In this document: piece by piece, positions 26,896 through 34,931 of the stretch | Layout of the letters: each line of letters starts with the position of its first letter | Position numbering within the stretch: position 1 is the stretch's first letter | DNA from: Thermocatellispora tengchongensis | GTDB taxonomy: Bacteria > Actinomycetota > Actinomycetes > Streptosporangiales > Streptosporangiaceae | NCBI RefSeq assembly: GCF_014202315.1 | Contig: NZ_JACHGN010000009.1 | Span: 341,602-405,601, forward strand | Length of the DNA stretch: 64,000 bases | Direction of reading: 5' to 3' | The notes under the pieces: generated by a model | The model's database searches: none | What the model was told of the DNA's origin: nothing | What the model saw: the letters and a program-made list of their open reading frames with translations, nothing else | Position numbers and translations under genes: made by a program

Positions 26896-27825
26896 CTAGA
26901 GGGTCAGCTCGGACATGCAGCGGCGCAGCCAGGTGTGCCCGGGGTCGTCGTCGTGCAGCGGGTGCCACCAGAACGCCTCGACGAGCGGCACCGCCTCGAA
27001 CGGGCACTCCATGATCCGGAACTCCGGGCCGCTCGCGACCAGCGCGGCGACGCGCTCCTGCAACAGCGCGATGGCCTCGCCGTGGCGGACGAGCTGGGGC
27101 AGGGCCAGGAACGACTCCGCGACCGCGCACACTCTCGGGCTGACGCCCAGCAGCTCCATCTGCCGCCACGCGGGCGCGCGGCCGAGCGGGTCGTGGAACG
27201 TCGCCACCCAGGGCAGCTCGTGCAGGTCGGCCATGGTCAGCCGCTCGCCGACCCGGGAGTTGCCGGCCGCCACCACGCACACCCAGCGGTCGGTGTACAG
27301 GTCGATGTTCCGCGGCAGGTCCAGGTAGCCGTGCGGCATGAACACGCCGTCCACGGTGTGGTAGAACTCCTCCTTCCTGCTGATCGACTCCGGCGTGACC
27401 GGGATGAACCTGATCCGCGCGCCCGGCGCCTCGCGGGCCACCCGGGCGACCAGCGGGCCGCCGACGACGCTGATGCCGTGGTCGGAGGAGACGACGGTGA
27501 ACTCGCGCCGCGTCTGGGCCGGGTCGAACTCCGCCTCGGCGCCGAACACCCGCTCCACGGCCGCGACCGCGACGGTGGTCAGCGGGCGCAACTGCTCGGC
27601 GAAGCGCGTCAGGGCGTAGTGGTTGCCGGAGCGGGTGAGCAGTTCGTCGCCGAAGTGCCGGCGCAGCCGGGCCAGCGAGCTGGACAGGGTGGGCTGGCTG
27701 CGGCCCAGCCGCGCCGCCGCCCCGGTCACGCTGCGCTCGGTGAGCAGCGCGTGCAGGGCGTGCAACTGCGGCAGGTCCAGCCCGGACAGCCGCAGCTCGG
27801 CCGCGCGGTCCCGCTGCTCGTCCAT
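26896..27825 (-). CDS. LysR-family transcriptional regulator
   Basis: A 309-residue regulator. The winged helix-turn-helix is at residues ~15-75 ([45 protein letters not shown], here in parts: [17 protein letters not shown] and [14 protein letters not shown]); the effector-binding domain follows (FTVVSSDHG...RIRFIPVT). It resembles NodD/NahR-type members. It lies between the amidohydrolase operon and a divergent ABC importer operon and probably controls both, using a catabolic intermediate as inducer. The start at 27825 has AGGGAG five bases upstream; a start 13 codons earlier lacks this. Confidence 0.92.
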   Translation of the reverse strand: MDEQRDRAAELRLSGLDLPQLHALHALLTERSVTGAAARLGRSQPTLSSSLARLRRHFGDELLTRSGNHYALTRFAEQLRPLTTVAVAAVERVFGAEAEFDPAQTRREFTVVSSDHGISVVGGPLVARVAREAPGARIRFIPVTPESISRKEEFYHTVDGVFMPHGYLDLPRNIDLYTDRWVCVVAAGNSRVGERLTMADLHELPWVATFHDPLGRAPAWRQMELLGVSPRVCAVAESFLALPQLVRHGEAIALLQERVAALVASGPEFRIMECPFEAVPLVEAFWWHPLHDDDPGHTWLRRCMSELTL

Positions 27826-27850
27826 CGCCACTCCCTGCCACGTCGCGGTT

Positions 27851-27865
27851 ATAGATTCCCTCAAT
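27851..27865. promoter_or_regulatory. Second LysR-type box in the LysR / ABC-importer divergent promoter
   Basis: ATAGATTCCCTCAAT (ATAG-N7-CAAT, a LysR T-N11-A pattern) lies 26 bp upstream of the LysR start and ~90 bp upstream of the rightward binding-protein gene. On the opposite strand it reads GAGGGAATCTATAA, close to GAGAGAATCTATGC at 26881-26894. The usual LysR arrangement would be autorepression plus activation of the divergent operon. Confidence 0.45.
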
Positions 27866-27955
27866 GTTCACCATAGGCAGGATTGACTTCCTTTGTCACC
27901 GGTTGCCTGCGAAGAATCGGCCCCATAGCCAGGCACCACGAGAAGGACAGCCGCC

Positions 27956-29056
27956 ATGAACAGACGATCCCTGCGATTCCGCGCGCTCGCCGCCGTCATC
28001 GGCATGCTCGCCGGCGCGACGCTGGCCGGGTGCGGCTCCGGCTCGGGCTCGGGCTCGGAGGATCTGAAGCAGGTCACCATCGCCTTCGGCAACCCCGCCT
28101 TCAGCCTCACCGTCGTCGAGGCGTACCTGCCGCTCGCCCGGGAGTGGTGGCGCGAGGAGGGCTACGACGTCACGGTGGTGCCCAACCAGGGCTCCCAGGC
28201 CGCCACCCAGGTGCTCATCGGCGGGCGCGCCCAGTTCGTGATCGGCAACACCGCCCCCGGCCTGGCCGCCGCGGCGCGCGGCGACGCGGACATCCAGCTC
28301 GTCGCGGCCACCGCCAACAACCAGTGGAGCCTGGTGGCGCCCGAGGGCGGCGGGATCACCCGGCCCGAGCAGCTACGGGGCAAGAAGATCGGCGTCGCGG
28401 TCGCCGGCAGCGGCGGCGCGGTCTACCTGGACCAGCTCCTCCGCGATGCCGGGCTGGACCCGGAGAAGGACGTCGAGCAGGTGGTCGTGGGCTTCGGCGC
28501 GGCGGCGTACGAGGCGCTGAGCAGCGGCAGGGTGCAGGCGTTCTTCAGCTTCGCCGCCGACATCGACAACCAGATCGCCCAGGGCGCCCGCTACACCTTC
28601 ATGTACGACGAGCAGTGGCGCAGGTTCCCCGACTACGGGCTGCTGACTACCAAGCAGGTCGTGGACGTGTACCCGGAGATGGTCGAGGCCATCGCCCGCG
28701 GCGTGGCCAAGTCGATGGCGTTCCTGGAGGCGTCACCCGAGTGCGCCGCCAAGGTCTTCCGCGCGGGCTACGCCGGGTCGGGCGGCGGCGGCCTCACCCC
28801 CGAGCAGGAGGTCACGGCGATGAAGCTGTCGCTGGAGGACCGGGTGCAGACGCTGAAGTCCACCGGCGGCGACGACTGGGGCGCCGTACGCCTCGACGGC
28901 CTGGCCGCGATGCAGGAGTTCCTGAAGGCGCAGGGGCAGCTCGACACCCCGGCCCCGGTGAGCCGGCTGCTGCCCGAGATCGACGGTCTCGCCGCCAAGG
29001 CCAACGACTTCGACCGCGACGCGCTGCGGGCCGAGGCCCGCGCCTGCGCCGCGTGA
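27956..29056 (+). CDS. ABC importer substrate-binding lipoprotein (NitT/TauT type)
   Basis: A 366-residue lipoprotein. Signal and lipobox: GMLAGATLAGCGSGSGSGS. The mature protein follows the SsuA/NrtA/ThiY plan: VTIAFGNPAFSLTVVEAY, an 'IGGRAQFVIGNTAPGLAAA' type pocket and 'RGKKIGVAVAGSGGAVYLDQLL'. Members bind sulfonates, nitrate, pyrimidine precursors, phthalates or other small organics. It is the first gene of a rightward operon (binding protein, ATPase, permease, VOC protein), divergent from the LysR regulator, so it probably imports the aromatic substrate or a precursor of it. Confidence 0.92.
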   Translation: MNRRSLRFRALAAVIGMLAGATLAGCGSGSGSGSEDLKQVTIAFGNPAFSLTVVEAYLPLAREWWREEGYDVTVVPNQGSQAATQVLIGGRAQFVIGNTAPGLAAAARGDADIQLVAATANNQWSLVAPEGGGITRPEQLRGKKIGVAVAGSGGAVYLDQLLRDAGLDPEKDVEQVVVGFGAAAYEALSSGRVQAFFSFAADIDNQIAQGARYTFMYDEQWRRFPDYGLLTTKQVVDVYPEMVEAIARGVAKSMAFLEASPECAAKVFRAGYAGSGGGGLTPEQEVTAMKLSLEDRVQTLKSTGGDDWGAVRLDGLAAMQEFLKAQGQLDTPAPVSRLLPEIDGLAAKANDFDRDALRAEARACAA

Positions 29057-29057
29057 C

Positions 29058-29129
29058 CGGGAGGACACCGTGACTCCGGAGGACATCGTGACTGGGGAGG
29101 ACGCTGTGACCTGGGAGGACGCCGTGACC
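29058..29129 (+). repeat. Four 18-nt tandem units, each with a Shine-Dalgarno site and an in-frame GTG
   Basis: Units at 29058, 29076, 29094 and 29112 all follow the pattern NNGGAGGACRYYGTGACY. Each holds GGAGGAC and a GTG in the same frame (29070, 29088, 29106, 29124), giving four equivalent ribosome sites for the ATPase gene. The first follows the binding-protein stop by 13 bp. Only the last GTG gives the N-terminus expected for the family. Confidence 0.92.
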
Positions 29130-29954
29130 CACCCCCTGATCGAGATCGAGCGGGTCTCCAAGACCTTCACCACCAGACAGGGCGCCCTGGTGACCGCGCT
29201 CGACGACATCAGCCTGCGCATCGGCCGCTCCGAGTTCGTCGTCATCGTCGGGCCCAGCGGCTGCGGCAAGAGCACCCTGCTGCGGCTGATCTCCGGCGTG
29301 CTGCCCGCCTCGTCCGGCGCGGTCCGGGTGGACGGCACGCCGGTCACCGGCCCGCGCGGCGACATCGGCATGGTGTTCCAGCGGCCCGCGCTGCTGCCCT
29401 GGAGGACCGTGCTCAGCAACGCCATGCTCGCCGCGGACGTGACCCCCATGAGCCGGACCGAGGCCCGGCGGCGGGCCGAGCGCTTCCTGGACCTGGTCGG
29501 GCTCGCCGAGTTCGCCGGCGCCTACCCCGGCGAGCTGTCCGGCGGCATGCAGCAGCGCGTCGGCATCGCGCGGGCGCTGGTGCACGACCCGAAGGTGCTG
29601 CTGATGGACGAGCCCTTCGGCGCCCTGGACGCGCTGACGCGCGACCACATGAGCCTGGAGCTGCAGCGCATCTGGATGGAGGACGAGAAGACCGTGCTGT
29701 TCATCACCCACAGCATCCAGGAGGCGGTCTTCCTCGCCGACCGGGTGCTGGTCATGCAGGCCAGGCCCGGCCGGATCGTGGAGGAGATCGCCGTGGACCT
29801 GCCCCGCCCGCGCACGCTGCGCATGCTCAACTCCGACGCCTTCGGTGAGCACGTCGCCGCCCTGCGCAGGCACTTCGAGAACGAGGAGGCCATGAGCGAG
29901 CCGGCCGGCGGCCACGGCGCCGTGCTCCCGGTTCCGGCGAAGGAGGCGCCGTGA
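29124..29954 (+). CDS. ABC importer ATPase (NitT/TauT type)
   Basis: A 276-residue ATPase if it starts at the last of four GTG codons (29124); starts at 29070, 29088 or 29106 would add up to 18 residues of repeat sequence. Walker A is GPSGCGKST, the Q-loop is in MVFQRPALLPWRT, the signature is LSGGMQQRVGIARAL, Walker B is VLLMDEPFGALD, and the H-loop is FITHSIQEAVFLADR. The ~258-residue core is typical of SsuB/TauB/NrtD proteins. It powers the importer of 27956-30784. The 3' end overlaps the permease start by four bases (GTGA). Confidence 0.93.
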   Translation: MTHPLIEIERVSKTFTTRQGALVTALDDISLRIGRSEFVVIVGPSGCGKSTLLRLISGVLPASSGAVRVDGTPVTGPRGDIGMVFQRPALLPWRTVLSNAMLAADVTPMSRTEARRRAERFLDLVGLAEFAGAYPGELSGGMQQRVGIARALVHDPKVLLMDEPFGALDALTRDHMSLELQRIWMEDEKTVLFITHSIQEAVFLADRVLVMQARPGRIVEEIAVDLPRPRTLRMLNSDAFGEHVAALRRHFENEEAMSEPAGGHGAVLPVPAKEAP

Positions 29955-30784
29955 GCACCAGGCAGCTCGACAGGCCCGGACCGGCGGCGACGCGGGCCGT
30001 GCCGCCGGTCCCGCAATCGCGGCGCCGGTTCCGGCCCGATCGCTGGCACGTCGCCGGCGTGGCCGTCTTCGCCGCGATCATCGCCGCCTGGCAACTGCTG
30101 TTCCCGCTGCTGGGCGTGAACGAGGCGCTGGTGCCGCTGCCGTTCGACGTGGCCGAGGCGCTGTGGACCGGGCTGGCCTCCGGCGACTACCTGCCCGACA
30201 TCTGGGAGACGCTGAAGGAGGTCCTGCTCGGCTTCCTGCTCGGCGGCGTCGTCGGGATCGGCCTGGGCGCCGTCGTGGGCGAGTTCCGCGTGGTGGACCG
30301 CATCCTGTCCCCGTACGTCGTGGCGCTCCAGGCCGTGCCCAAGGTGGCCGTCGCGCCGCTGTTCGCCGTGGTGCTGGGCTACGGCCTCACCTCCAAGCTG
30401 GTGCTCGTCGCCCTGATCACCTTCTTCCCGGTGTTCGTGAACACCGTCTCCGGGCTGAAGGGCTCGCCGGAGGACCAGCTTGAGCTGATGCGGGTCTACG
30501 GGGCGGGCAGGTGGAAGACGTTCCGGCACGTCAAGGCGCGCAACGCGCTGGTGTTCGTGTTCGCCGGGCTGAACATCGGCGTCACCCTGAGCGTGATCGG
30601 CGCGGTCGTCGCGGAGTTCGTCGGCGCCCAGCACGGCCTCGGGGCGGCCATCCTGCGGGACGGCTACCGGCTGGACTCCGCGCGGGTGTTCGCCTCCATC
30701 GTGCTGCTGTCGCTGCTGACCGGGCTGCTCAGCTCCCTCGTCCAGTTCATCGGCCGCAAGACGGTGTTCTGGGTCTCCCACTAG
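29951..30784 (+). CDS. ABC importer permease (NitT/TauT type)
   Basis: A 277-residue membrane protein with six hydrophobic segments after a basic, Pro-rich N-terminus. The family coupling loop is EDQLELMRVYGAGRWKTFRHVKAR (in part: RVYGAGRWKTF), and the preceding segment LQAVPKVAVAPLFAVVLGYG is typical of SsuC/TauC. It pairs with the ATPase upstream, sharing four bases with it. Its last 22 bases, including the stop, are repeated 26 bp further on. Confidence 0.92.
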   Translation: MSTRQLDRPGPAATRAVPPVPQSRRRFRPDRWHVAGVAVFAAIIAAWQLLFPLLGVNEALVPLPFDVAEALWTGLASGDYLPDIWETLKEVLLGFLLGGVVGIGLGAVVGEFRVVDRILSPYVVALQAVPKVAVAPLFAVVLGYGLTSKLVLVALITFFPVFVNTVSGLKGSPEDQLELMRVYGAGRWKTFRHVKARNALVFVFAGLNIGVTLSVIGAVVAEFVGAQHGLGAAILRDGYRLDSARVFASIVLLSLLTGLLSSLVQFIGRKTVFWVSH

Positions 30785-30811
30785 AGACCGTGTTCTGGGT
30801 CTCCCACTAGA
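30764..30811 (+). repeat. 22-bp direct repeat carrying the permease stop codon
   Basis: GTGTTCTGGGTCTCCCACTA plus GA occurs at 30764-30785 and again at 30790-30811. The first copy encodes the end of the permease (VFWVSH, then TAG). The second reads the same short peptide and stop but lies after the gene. It is a recent local duplication. Confidence 0.9.
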
Positions 30812-30830
30812 AACTCTGGAAGTCAATCGC

Positions 30831-31508
30831 ATGTTGCACATCGACCACATCTCCCTGGGCGCGCAGAACGTCTACGAGGGCGCGTACCGGCTGTGCCAGG
30901 AGACCGGCTTCGGCCAGTACGAGGGCGGCTGGTTCCCGCACGCCGGGATCGCCAACCGCATCGTCCCGCTCGGCCGGGACCAGTACATCGAGGTGGAGGG
31001 GGTCGTGCACCCGCACGTCATCGCCTCCAACCCGATCGCCAAGTGGTTCTACGACGAGTGCGCGGCCGGCGACGTGTTCCTCGGCTGGTGCCTGCGCGTG
31101 GACACCCGGGAGGAGCTGGAGGAGATCTCCCGGCGGCTGGACACCGAGATCGTCGACTTCGGGCTGCGGGTGCGCAAGGACGGCAGGATCACCGCGCCCG
31201 CGCGGGTGCCGGAGAGCGTGTGGTGCTGGCAGCGGGGCATCCCGAACGTGTTCCACTTCGAGGACATGGACGAGCACGCGGCCCGCCAGCCGTGCGACCC
31301 GCCGGGCGCGGTGACCCCGCAGGGGATCACCTGGCTGGAGGTCGGCGGCACGGAGCGGGACCTGCGCGACTACCTGGGCGAGGAGATCCTCGCGCTCCCG
31401 CTCCGGTTCAACGGCGACCGCCCCGGCCTGTACGCCATGGGCGTGGCCACCCCGGACGGCGAGATCGAGATCCGCCGCACCGCCGTCTCGCGCTTCGCCG
31501 GCGACTGA
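30831..31508 (+). CDS. VOC / glyoxalase-like protein
   Basis: A 225-residue protein of the Glyoxalase_3 / VOC superfamily. It opens with LHIDHISLGAQNVYEGAYRL, the usual first beta-alpha-beta unit with a metal-ligand histidine, and has two halves (GIANRIVPLGRDQYIEVEG; ITWLEVGGTERDL). It is 46 bp downstream of the permease and on the same strand, so it is probably the last gene of the importer operon. The family includes dioxygenases, isomerases and lyases; no substrate can be read off. Confidence 0.8.
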   Translation: MLHIDHISLGAQNVYEGAYRLCQETGFGQYEGGWFPHAGIANRIVPLGRDQYIEVEGVVHPHVIASNPIAKWFYDECAAGDVFLGWCLRVDTREELEEISRRLDTEIVDFGLRVRKDGRITAPARVPESVWCWQRGIPNVFHFEDMDEHAARQPCDPPGAVTPQGITWLEVGGTERDLRDYLGEEILALPLRFNGDRPGLYAMGVATPDGEIEIRRTAVSRFAGD

Positions 31509-31514
31509 CCCCGC

Positions 31515-31541
31515 CGGGCCGGTGCGGCACGCACCGGCCCG
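31515..31541. terminator. Bidirectional hairpin between convergent genes
   Basis: CGGGCCGGTGCG (31515-31526) and CGCACCGGCCCG (31530-31541) form a perfect 12-bp stem with a 3-nt loop. It sits 6 bp after the VOC stop and 5 bp before the stop of the leftward dehydratase-like gene, so it can end transcripts from both sides. Confidence 0.8.
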
Positions 31542-31546
31542 CACGG

Positions 31547-31849
31547 TCAGCCCCGGTCGCGGGCCCCGCCGCTGACCACCTGGTCGATGTGCGCGGCCAG
31601 CTCGACGTCCTTGGGCGTCACCCCGCCCGCCTCGCCGGTGCTGACCCGGAAGCGGATGCCGTAGTCGGTGCGCTCCACCTCGGGCCGGTGCCCGATCAGG
31701 TCGCCCTCGTTCAGCACCGCCTCGCGCATCCAGCGGTAGCTGTCGGGGGTGATCGGGATGTCGCGGAGCAGGGCGTCTCCCTCGCGGTACCAGCCCTCCA
31801 GGGCCACCAGGGCGGTGTCGATCTCCTCGTCGGTCAGGCGCTCGGTCAT
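31547..31849 (-). CDS. Pterin-4a-carbinolamine dehydratase-like protein, catalytic histidines missing
   Basis: A 100-residue protein with the PCD fold: MTERLTDEEIDTALVALEGW, then LIGHRPEVERTDYGIRFRVS, GGVTPKDVELAAHIDQ. Active PCD enzymes have HHPE and a later TH; here the first is HRPE and the second position reads STGE, so two of three catalytic histidines are lost. Dehydratase activity (recycling 4a-hydroxy-tetrahydrobiopterin) is doubtful; a binding or paralogous role is more likely. It lies 117 bp downstream of the metallophore-type importer ATPase on the same strand; whether it belongs to that transcript is open. Confidence 0.8.
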   Translation of the reverse strand: MTERLTDEEIDTALVALEGWYREGDALLRDIPITPDSYRWMREAVLNEGDLIGHRPEVERTDYGIRFRVSTGEAGGVTPKDVELAAHIDQVVSGGARDRG

Positions 31850-31966
31850 GATTCCTCCTGGGCTCTCGCTGACCGCCTACCACTCCAGCGGGCCGTCACA
31901 CGTGCGATCCGGCCCCGCCGGGCCAGGTCCGGCACCCGCCCGGCCGGCTCGACGCAGAGGGCCCGG

Positions 31967-32743
31967 TCACAGCGGCGGGCTAGCGGCAGGGGCCCGGCCG
32001 AGCGGCAGGAACAGCCGGGGCAGGCCGTCGGCGCCGGGGGCGACCTCGGCGTGCACCTGGTAGACCTCGCGCAGCAGCTTCTCGGTGACCACCTCGGCGG
32101 CCGAGCCGTCGGCGACCACGCGTCCGGCGTCGAGCACCACGAGCCGGTCGCAGGCCGCCGCGGCGAGCTGGAGGTCGTGCAGGGTCACCACCACGGTGAC
32201 GCCCAGTGTGCGGATCAGCCGCAGCAGCTCGACCTGGTGGCGCAGGTCGAGATGGTTGGTCGGCTCGTCCAGGACCAGCAGCCGGGGCCGCTGCACCAGC
32301 GCGCGGGCGAGCTGGACGCGCTGCCGCTCCCCGCCCGACAGCGTCGCGACCGGACGGCGGGCCAGCGCGGCCACGTCGCACCGCTCCATCGTCTCGGCGA
32401 TCAGGGCGACCTCGGCGGCCGACAGCCGGCCCAGCGCGCCGAGGTGCGGGATGCGGCCCAGCGCGACGACGTGCTCGACCGTCTCGTCCAGGTCGGCGGG
32501 CGTGTCCTGGGCGACGACCGCGACCTGCCGCGCCACCTCGCGGGCCGGGGTCCGCCAGACGTCCGCGCCGTCCAGCAGCACCCGGCCGTCGTCGGGGCGG
32601 ATGCGGCGGTAGACGCAGCGCAGCAGGCTGGACTTGCCGCTGCCGTTCGGCCCGATCAGCCCGACGACCTCGCCGGGCAGGGCGGTGAGGCTCACCCCGC
32701 GCAGCACGCCCAGCCAGGAAACGTTCTCGACCTCCAGTTTCAC
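31967..32743 (-). CDS. Siderophore-type ABC importer ATPase (FecE-like)
   Basis: A 258-residue ATPase. Walker A GPNGSGKSS, Q-loop VVAQDTPADLDETV, signature LSGGERQRVQLARAL, Walker B LLVLDEPTNHLDLRHQ, H-loop VTLHDLQLAAAACDR: the pattern of FecE/FhuC/BtuD-type importers of metal chelates and vitamin B12. The start is GTG 32743 behind GGAGGGGG; it overlaps the permease stop by four bases. It is the last gene of the twelve-gene leftward operon. Together with the next two genes it should drive uptake of a metal-bound chelate, plausibly the peptide made by this operon. Confidence 0.93.
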   Translation of the reverse strand: MKLEVENVSWLGVLRGVSLTALPGEVVGLIGPNGSGKSSLLRCVYRRIRPDDGRVLLDGADVWRTPAREVARQVAVVAQDTPADLDETVEHVVALGRIPHLGALGRLSAAEVALIAETMERCDVAALARRPVATLSGGERQRVQLARALVQRPRLLVLDEPTNHLDLRHQVELLRLIRTLGVTVVVTLHDLQLAAAACDRLVVLDAGRVVADGSAAEVVTEKLLREVYQVHAEVAPGADGLPRLFLPLGRAPAASPPL

Positions 32744-33954
32744 GGCAACCCCCTCCGGCCGTCGCGGACGAGCAGCATGAGGAAGAACGGCGAGCCGAGC
32801 ACCGCCGTGATCACCCCGATCGGGATCTCGTCGGGCCGGTTCAGCATCCGGGCCCCCACATCGACCCAGACCAGCAGCAGCGCCCCGGTCAGCGCGCTCA
32901 GCGGGATCAGCCGCCGGTTGTCGCCGCCCGCCACCAGCCGTACGGCGTGCGGCACCATCAGCGCCACGAAGCCGATCCCGCCGCTCACCGCGACCACCGT
33001 GCCGATGACCAGGGCGGACACCACGATCATGCGCAGGCGCAGCCGGTTCACCTCCACGCCCAGGCTGGTCGCGCCCTCGTCGCCGAGCACCAGCGCGTTG
33101 AGCCGGCTCGCTCGGGTGATCGCCCAGGCCGCGGCGGCGAGCACGACGAGCGCGGGTATGCCGACGTCGCGCCACTGGGTGCCGGACAGGCCGCCGAGGG
33201 TCCAGAACAGCGCCGAGCGCACCTCCTTCTCCGGGGTGGTGAGCACGATGTAGCTGGTGACGGCCTCGGTGAGCGCGGCCACCGCCACGCCGGCCAGGAT
33301 CAGCCGGCCGGGCGCGAGGTGGCCGCCGCTCCGCGACAGCCCGAGCACCAGCGCGAAGGCGGCCATCGCGCCGAGGAACGCCGACAGCGGCAGCGACAAC
33401 GCGCCGAACGGGTACACCCCGGCCAGCATCACCAGCACCGCGCCCAGCGACGCCCCCGAGCTGGCCCCGATGATGTACGGATCGGCCAGCGGGTTGCGCA
33501 GCACCGCCTGGAGGATCGCGCCCACGGTCGCCAGCCCGGCCCCCACCACCGCGCCGAGCAGCACCCGGGGCAGCCGGATGTCCAGCACGATCACCTGCCG
33601 TGGGCCGGCGGGCGCGCCCGCGCCCGCCTCCAGCAGGATGCGGGCCACGTCCGGGAACGGGATGGCCACGGGCCCCAGGCCGACGGCCGCGATCAGCGAG
33701 ACCCCGAGCAACGCCGTCAGCGCGACCAGCGCCCCGGCGAAGGCGGACCGCCCGCCCGGCTTCCCTGTGCCGATTCGGCCGCTCCGGTCGATCCGGCCGC
33801 TCCGGCCGCTTCGTCTCACCGCGCCGATCCGGCCGCCCGCCTTCACCGGGCCGATCCCCGCGTCCGGCTCCACCGCGCCGCTCCGGCCGTCGCGCCGCAC
33901 CGTGCCGATCCGGCGGCCCTGCCTCACCGCGCCGATCCGGCGGCTCTGTCTCAC
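32740..33954 (-). CDS. FecCD-type metal-chelate ABC permease with repeat-made N-terminal extension
   Basis: A 404-residue permease if it begins at the GTG that overlaps the binding-protein stop (GTGA). The core (~65-404) has about ten hydrophobic helices and family motifs LPRVLLGAVVGAGLATVGAI, NPLADPYIIGASSGASLGAV and FVALMVPHAVRLVAGGDNRR. The first ~60 residues are not membrane but a basic repeat (RIGAVRQSRRIGAVRQGR...), encoded by six 27-nt DNA repeats, each with its own in-frame GTG, so the real start may be any of these. The family imports Fe-siderophores, heme or cobalamin. Confidence 0.9.
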   Translation of the reverse strand: MRQSRRIGAVRQGRRIGTVRRDGRSGAVEPDAGIGPVKAGGRIGAVRRSGRSGRIDRSGRIGTGKPGGRSAFAGALVALTALLGVSLIAAVGLGPVAIPFPDVARILLEAGAGAPAGPRQVIVLDIRLPRVLLGAVVGAGLATVGAILQAVLRNPLADPYIIGASSGASLGAVLVMLAGVYPFGALSLPLSAFLGAMAAFALVLGLSRSGGHLAPGRLILAGVAVAALTEAVTSYIVLTTPEKEVRSALFWTLGGLSGTQWRDVGIPALVVLAAAAWAITRASRLNALVLGDEGATSLGVEVNRLRLRMIVVSALVIGTVVAVSGGIGFVALMVPHAVRLVAGGDNRRLIPLSALTGALLLVWVDVGARMLNRPDEIPIGVITAVLGSPFFLMLLVRDGRRGLP

Positions 33955-33963
33955 CGCGCCAAT
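33802..33963 (-). repeat. Six 27-nt tandem units with in-frame GTG codons at the FecB/FecC junction
   Basis: On the minus strand the units start at 33963, 33936, 33909, 33882, 33855 and 33828. Each has the form ATYGGCRCGGTG(N)15 and so carries GTG at the same place (33954, 33927, 33900, 33873, 33846, 33819). The first unit contains the stop codon of the binding protein. After unit six, 9-nt pieces (AGCGGCCGG, ATCGACCGG, AGCGGCCGA) continue to 33775. The array encodes the basic start of the permease. Confidence 0.92.
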
Positions 33964-34931
33964 CCGGCGACTAGGGTCTCCAGCGCGCGCCCGCTGCGCA
34001 GGCCGGGCTGGGTGTCGTTGACCGGGATGACGATGAACCGCTTCTCCTTGATCGCGGTGACGTCCTTGATCGGCTCGTACGACGTCAGGAACTCGATCGC
34101 CTTGTCCGCCGGCTCGAACGCCTGGTCCTCGACGACGATGGCGTCGGGGTCGCGCTTGACCAGCTCCTCCCAGGAGATCTGGGAGTAGGAGGTCACCTCG
34201 GGGAAGACGTTCTCGCCCCCCGCGCGCCGGATGAGGTCGTCGATCAGCCCGTTGGACCCGGCCGTGCTCGGCTTCTCCAGCCCGCCCGCGTAGTCGAACA
34301 CCTTGGGCGTGCCCGCGACCGGGCGCACCGCCTCCACCTGCGCCTTCAGCTTCGCCACCAGCTCCTCGGCCTTGGCCTGCGCCCCCAGGACGCGGCCCAG
34401 CTCGCGGATGTCGGTGTAGGTGTCCTCGACCTTGGCCTTGCGCCCGGGGCAGTTGCCGGACAGCAGGTAGGAGTTCACGCCCTCCTTGCGCAGTTGCTCC
34501 CGGTCGCCGAGCGCCTTGGGGCCGTAGTCGTCGTTGTAGCCGCTGACCACGAAGTCGGGGTCGGCGGCGAACACCGTCTCCTTGGACGGGGGCGGGAACG
34601 CCGACTTGGCGATGATCGGCACACCCTCGATCGAGGCCGCGACCTCGGGCAGCAGCTCGCCGGGCGCGACGGTGCCCACCAGCCGGTCGCGGGCGCCGAG
34701 CGCGAGCACGATCTCGGTGGCGATGGTGCTGGAGGTCACGATGCGCTGCGGCGGCGTGTCGAAGCGGTACGTCGCGCCGCAGTTGGTCACCTCGACCGGC
34801 GCGCTGGACGCCGGGGCCTGCGCGGCGACGGCGGAACCGCCGGTGCCCTGGCCGCACGCGGTGGCGGCGAGCAGCGCCACGGCGCCGAGCAGCAGGGGCA
34901 CGGCGCGGCGCGGGGCGGCGGAAATGGTCAC
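33951..34931 (-). CDS. Metal-chelate ABC substrate-binding lipoprotein (FecB-like)
   Basis: A 326-residue lipoprotein. Signal and plausible lipobox: LLLGAVALLAATACGQ. The mature part is a class-III (helical backbone) periplasmic-type binding fold: QRIVTSSTIATEIVLALGARDRLVG, 'FAADPDFVVSGYNDDYG', 'KVFDYAGGLEKP' and 'SWEELVKRDPDAIVVED'. Such proteins catch siderophores, heme or cobalamin at the outer face of the membrane. It overlaps the TfuA gene by four bases and the permease by four, so capture and import of the chelate are translated with the peptide-modifying enzymes. Confidence 0.92.
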   Translation of the reverse strand: MTISAAPRRAVPLLLGAVALLAATACGQGTGGSAVAAQAPASSAPVEVTNCGATYRFDTPPQRIVTSSTIATEIVLALGARDRLVGTVAPGELLPEVAASIEGVPIIAKSAFPPPSKETVFAADPDFVVSGYNDDYGPKALGDREQLRKEGVNSYLLSGNCPGRKAKVEDTYTDIRELGRVLGAQAKAEELVAKLKAQVEAVRPVAGTPKVFDYAGGLEKPSTAGSNGLIDDLIRRAGGENVFPEVTSYSQISWEELVKRDPDAIVVEDQAFEPADKAIEFLTSYEPIKDVTAIKEKRFIVIPVNDTQPGLRSGRALETLVAGLAR

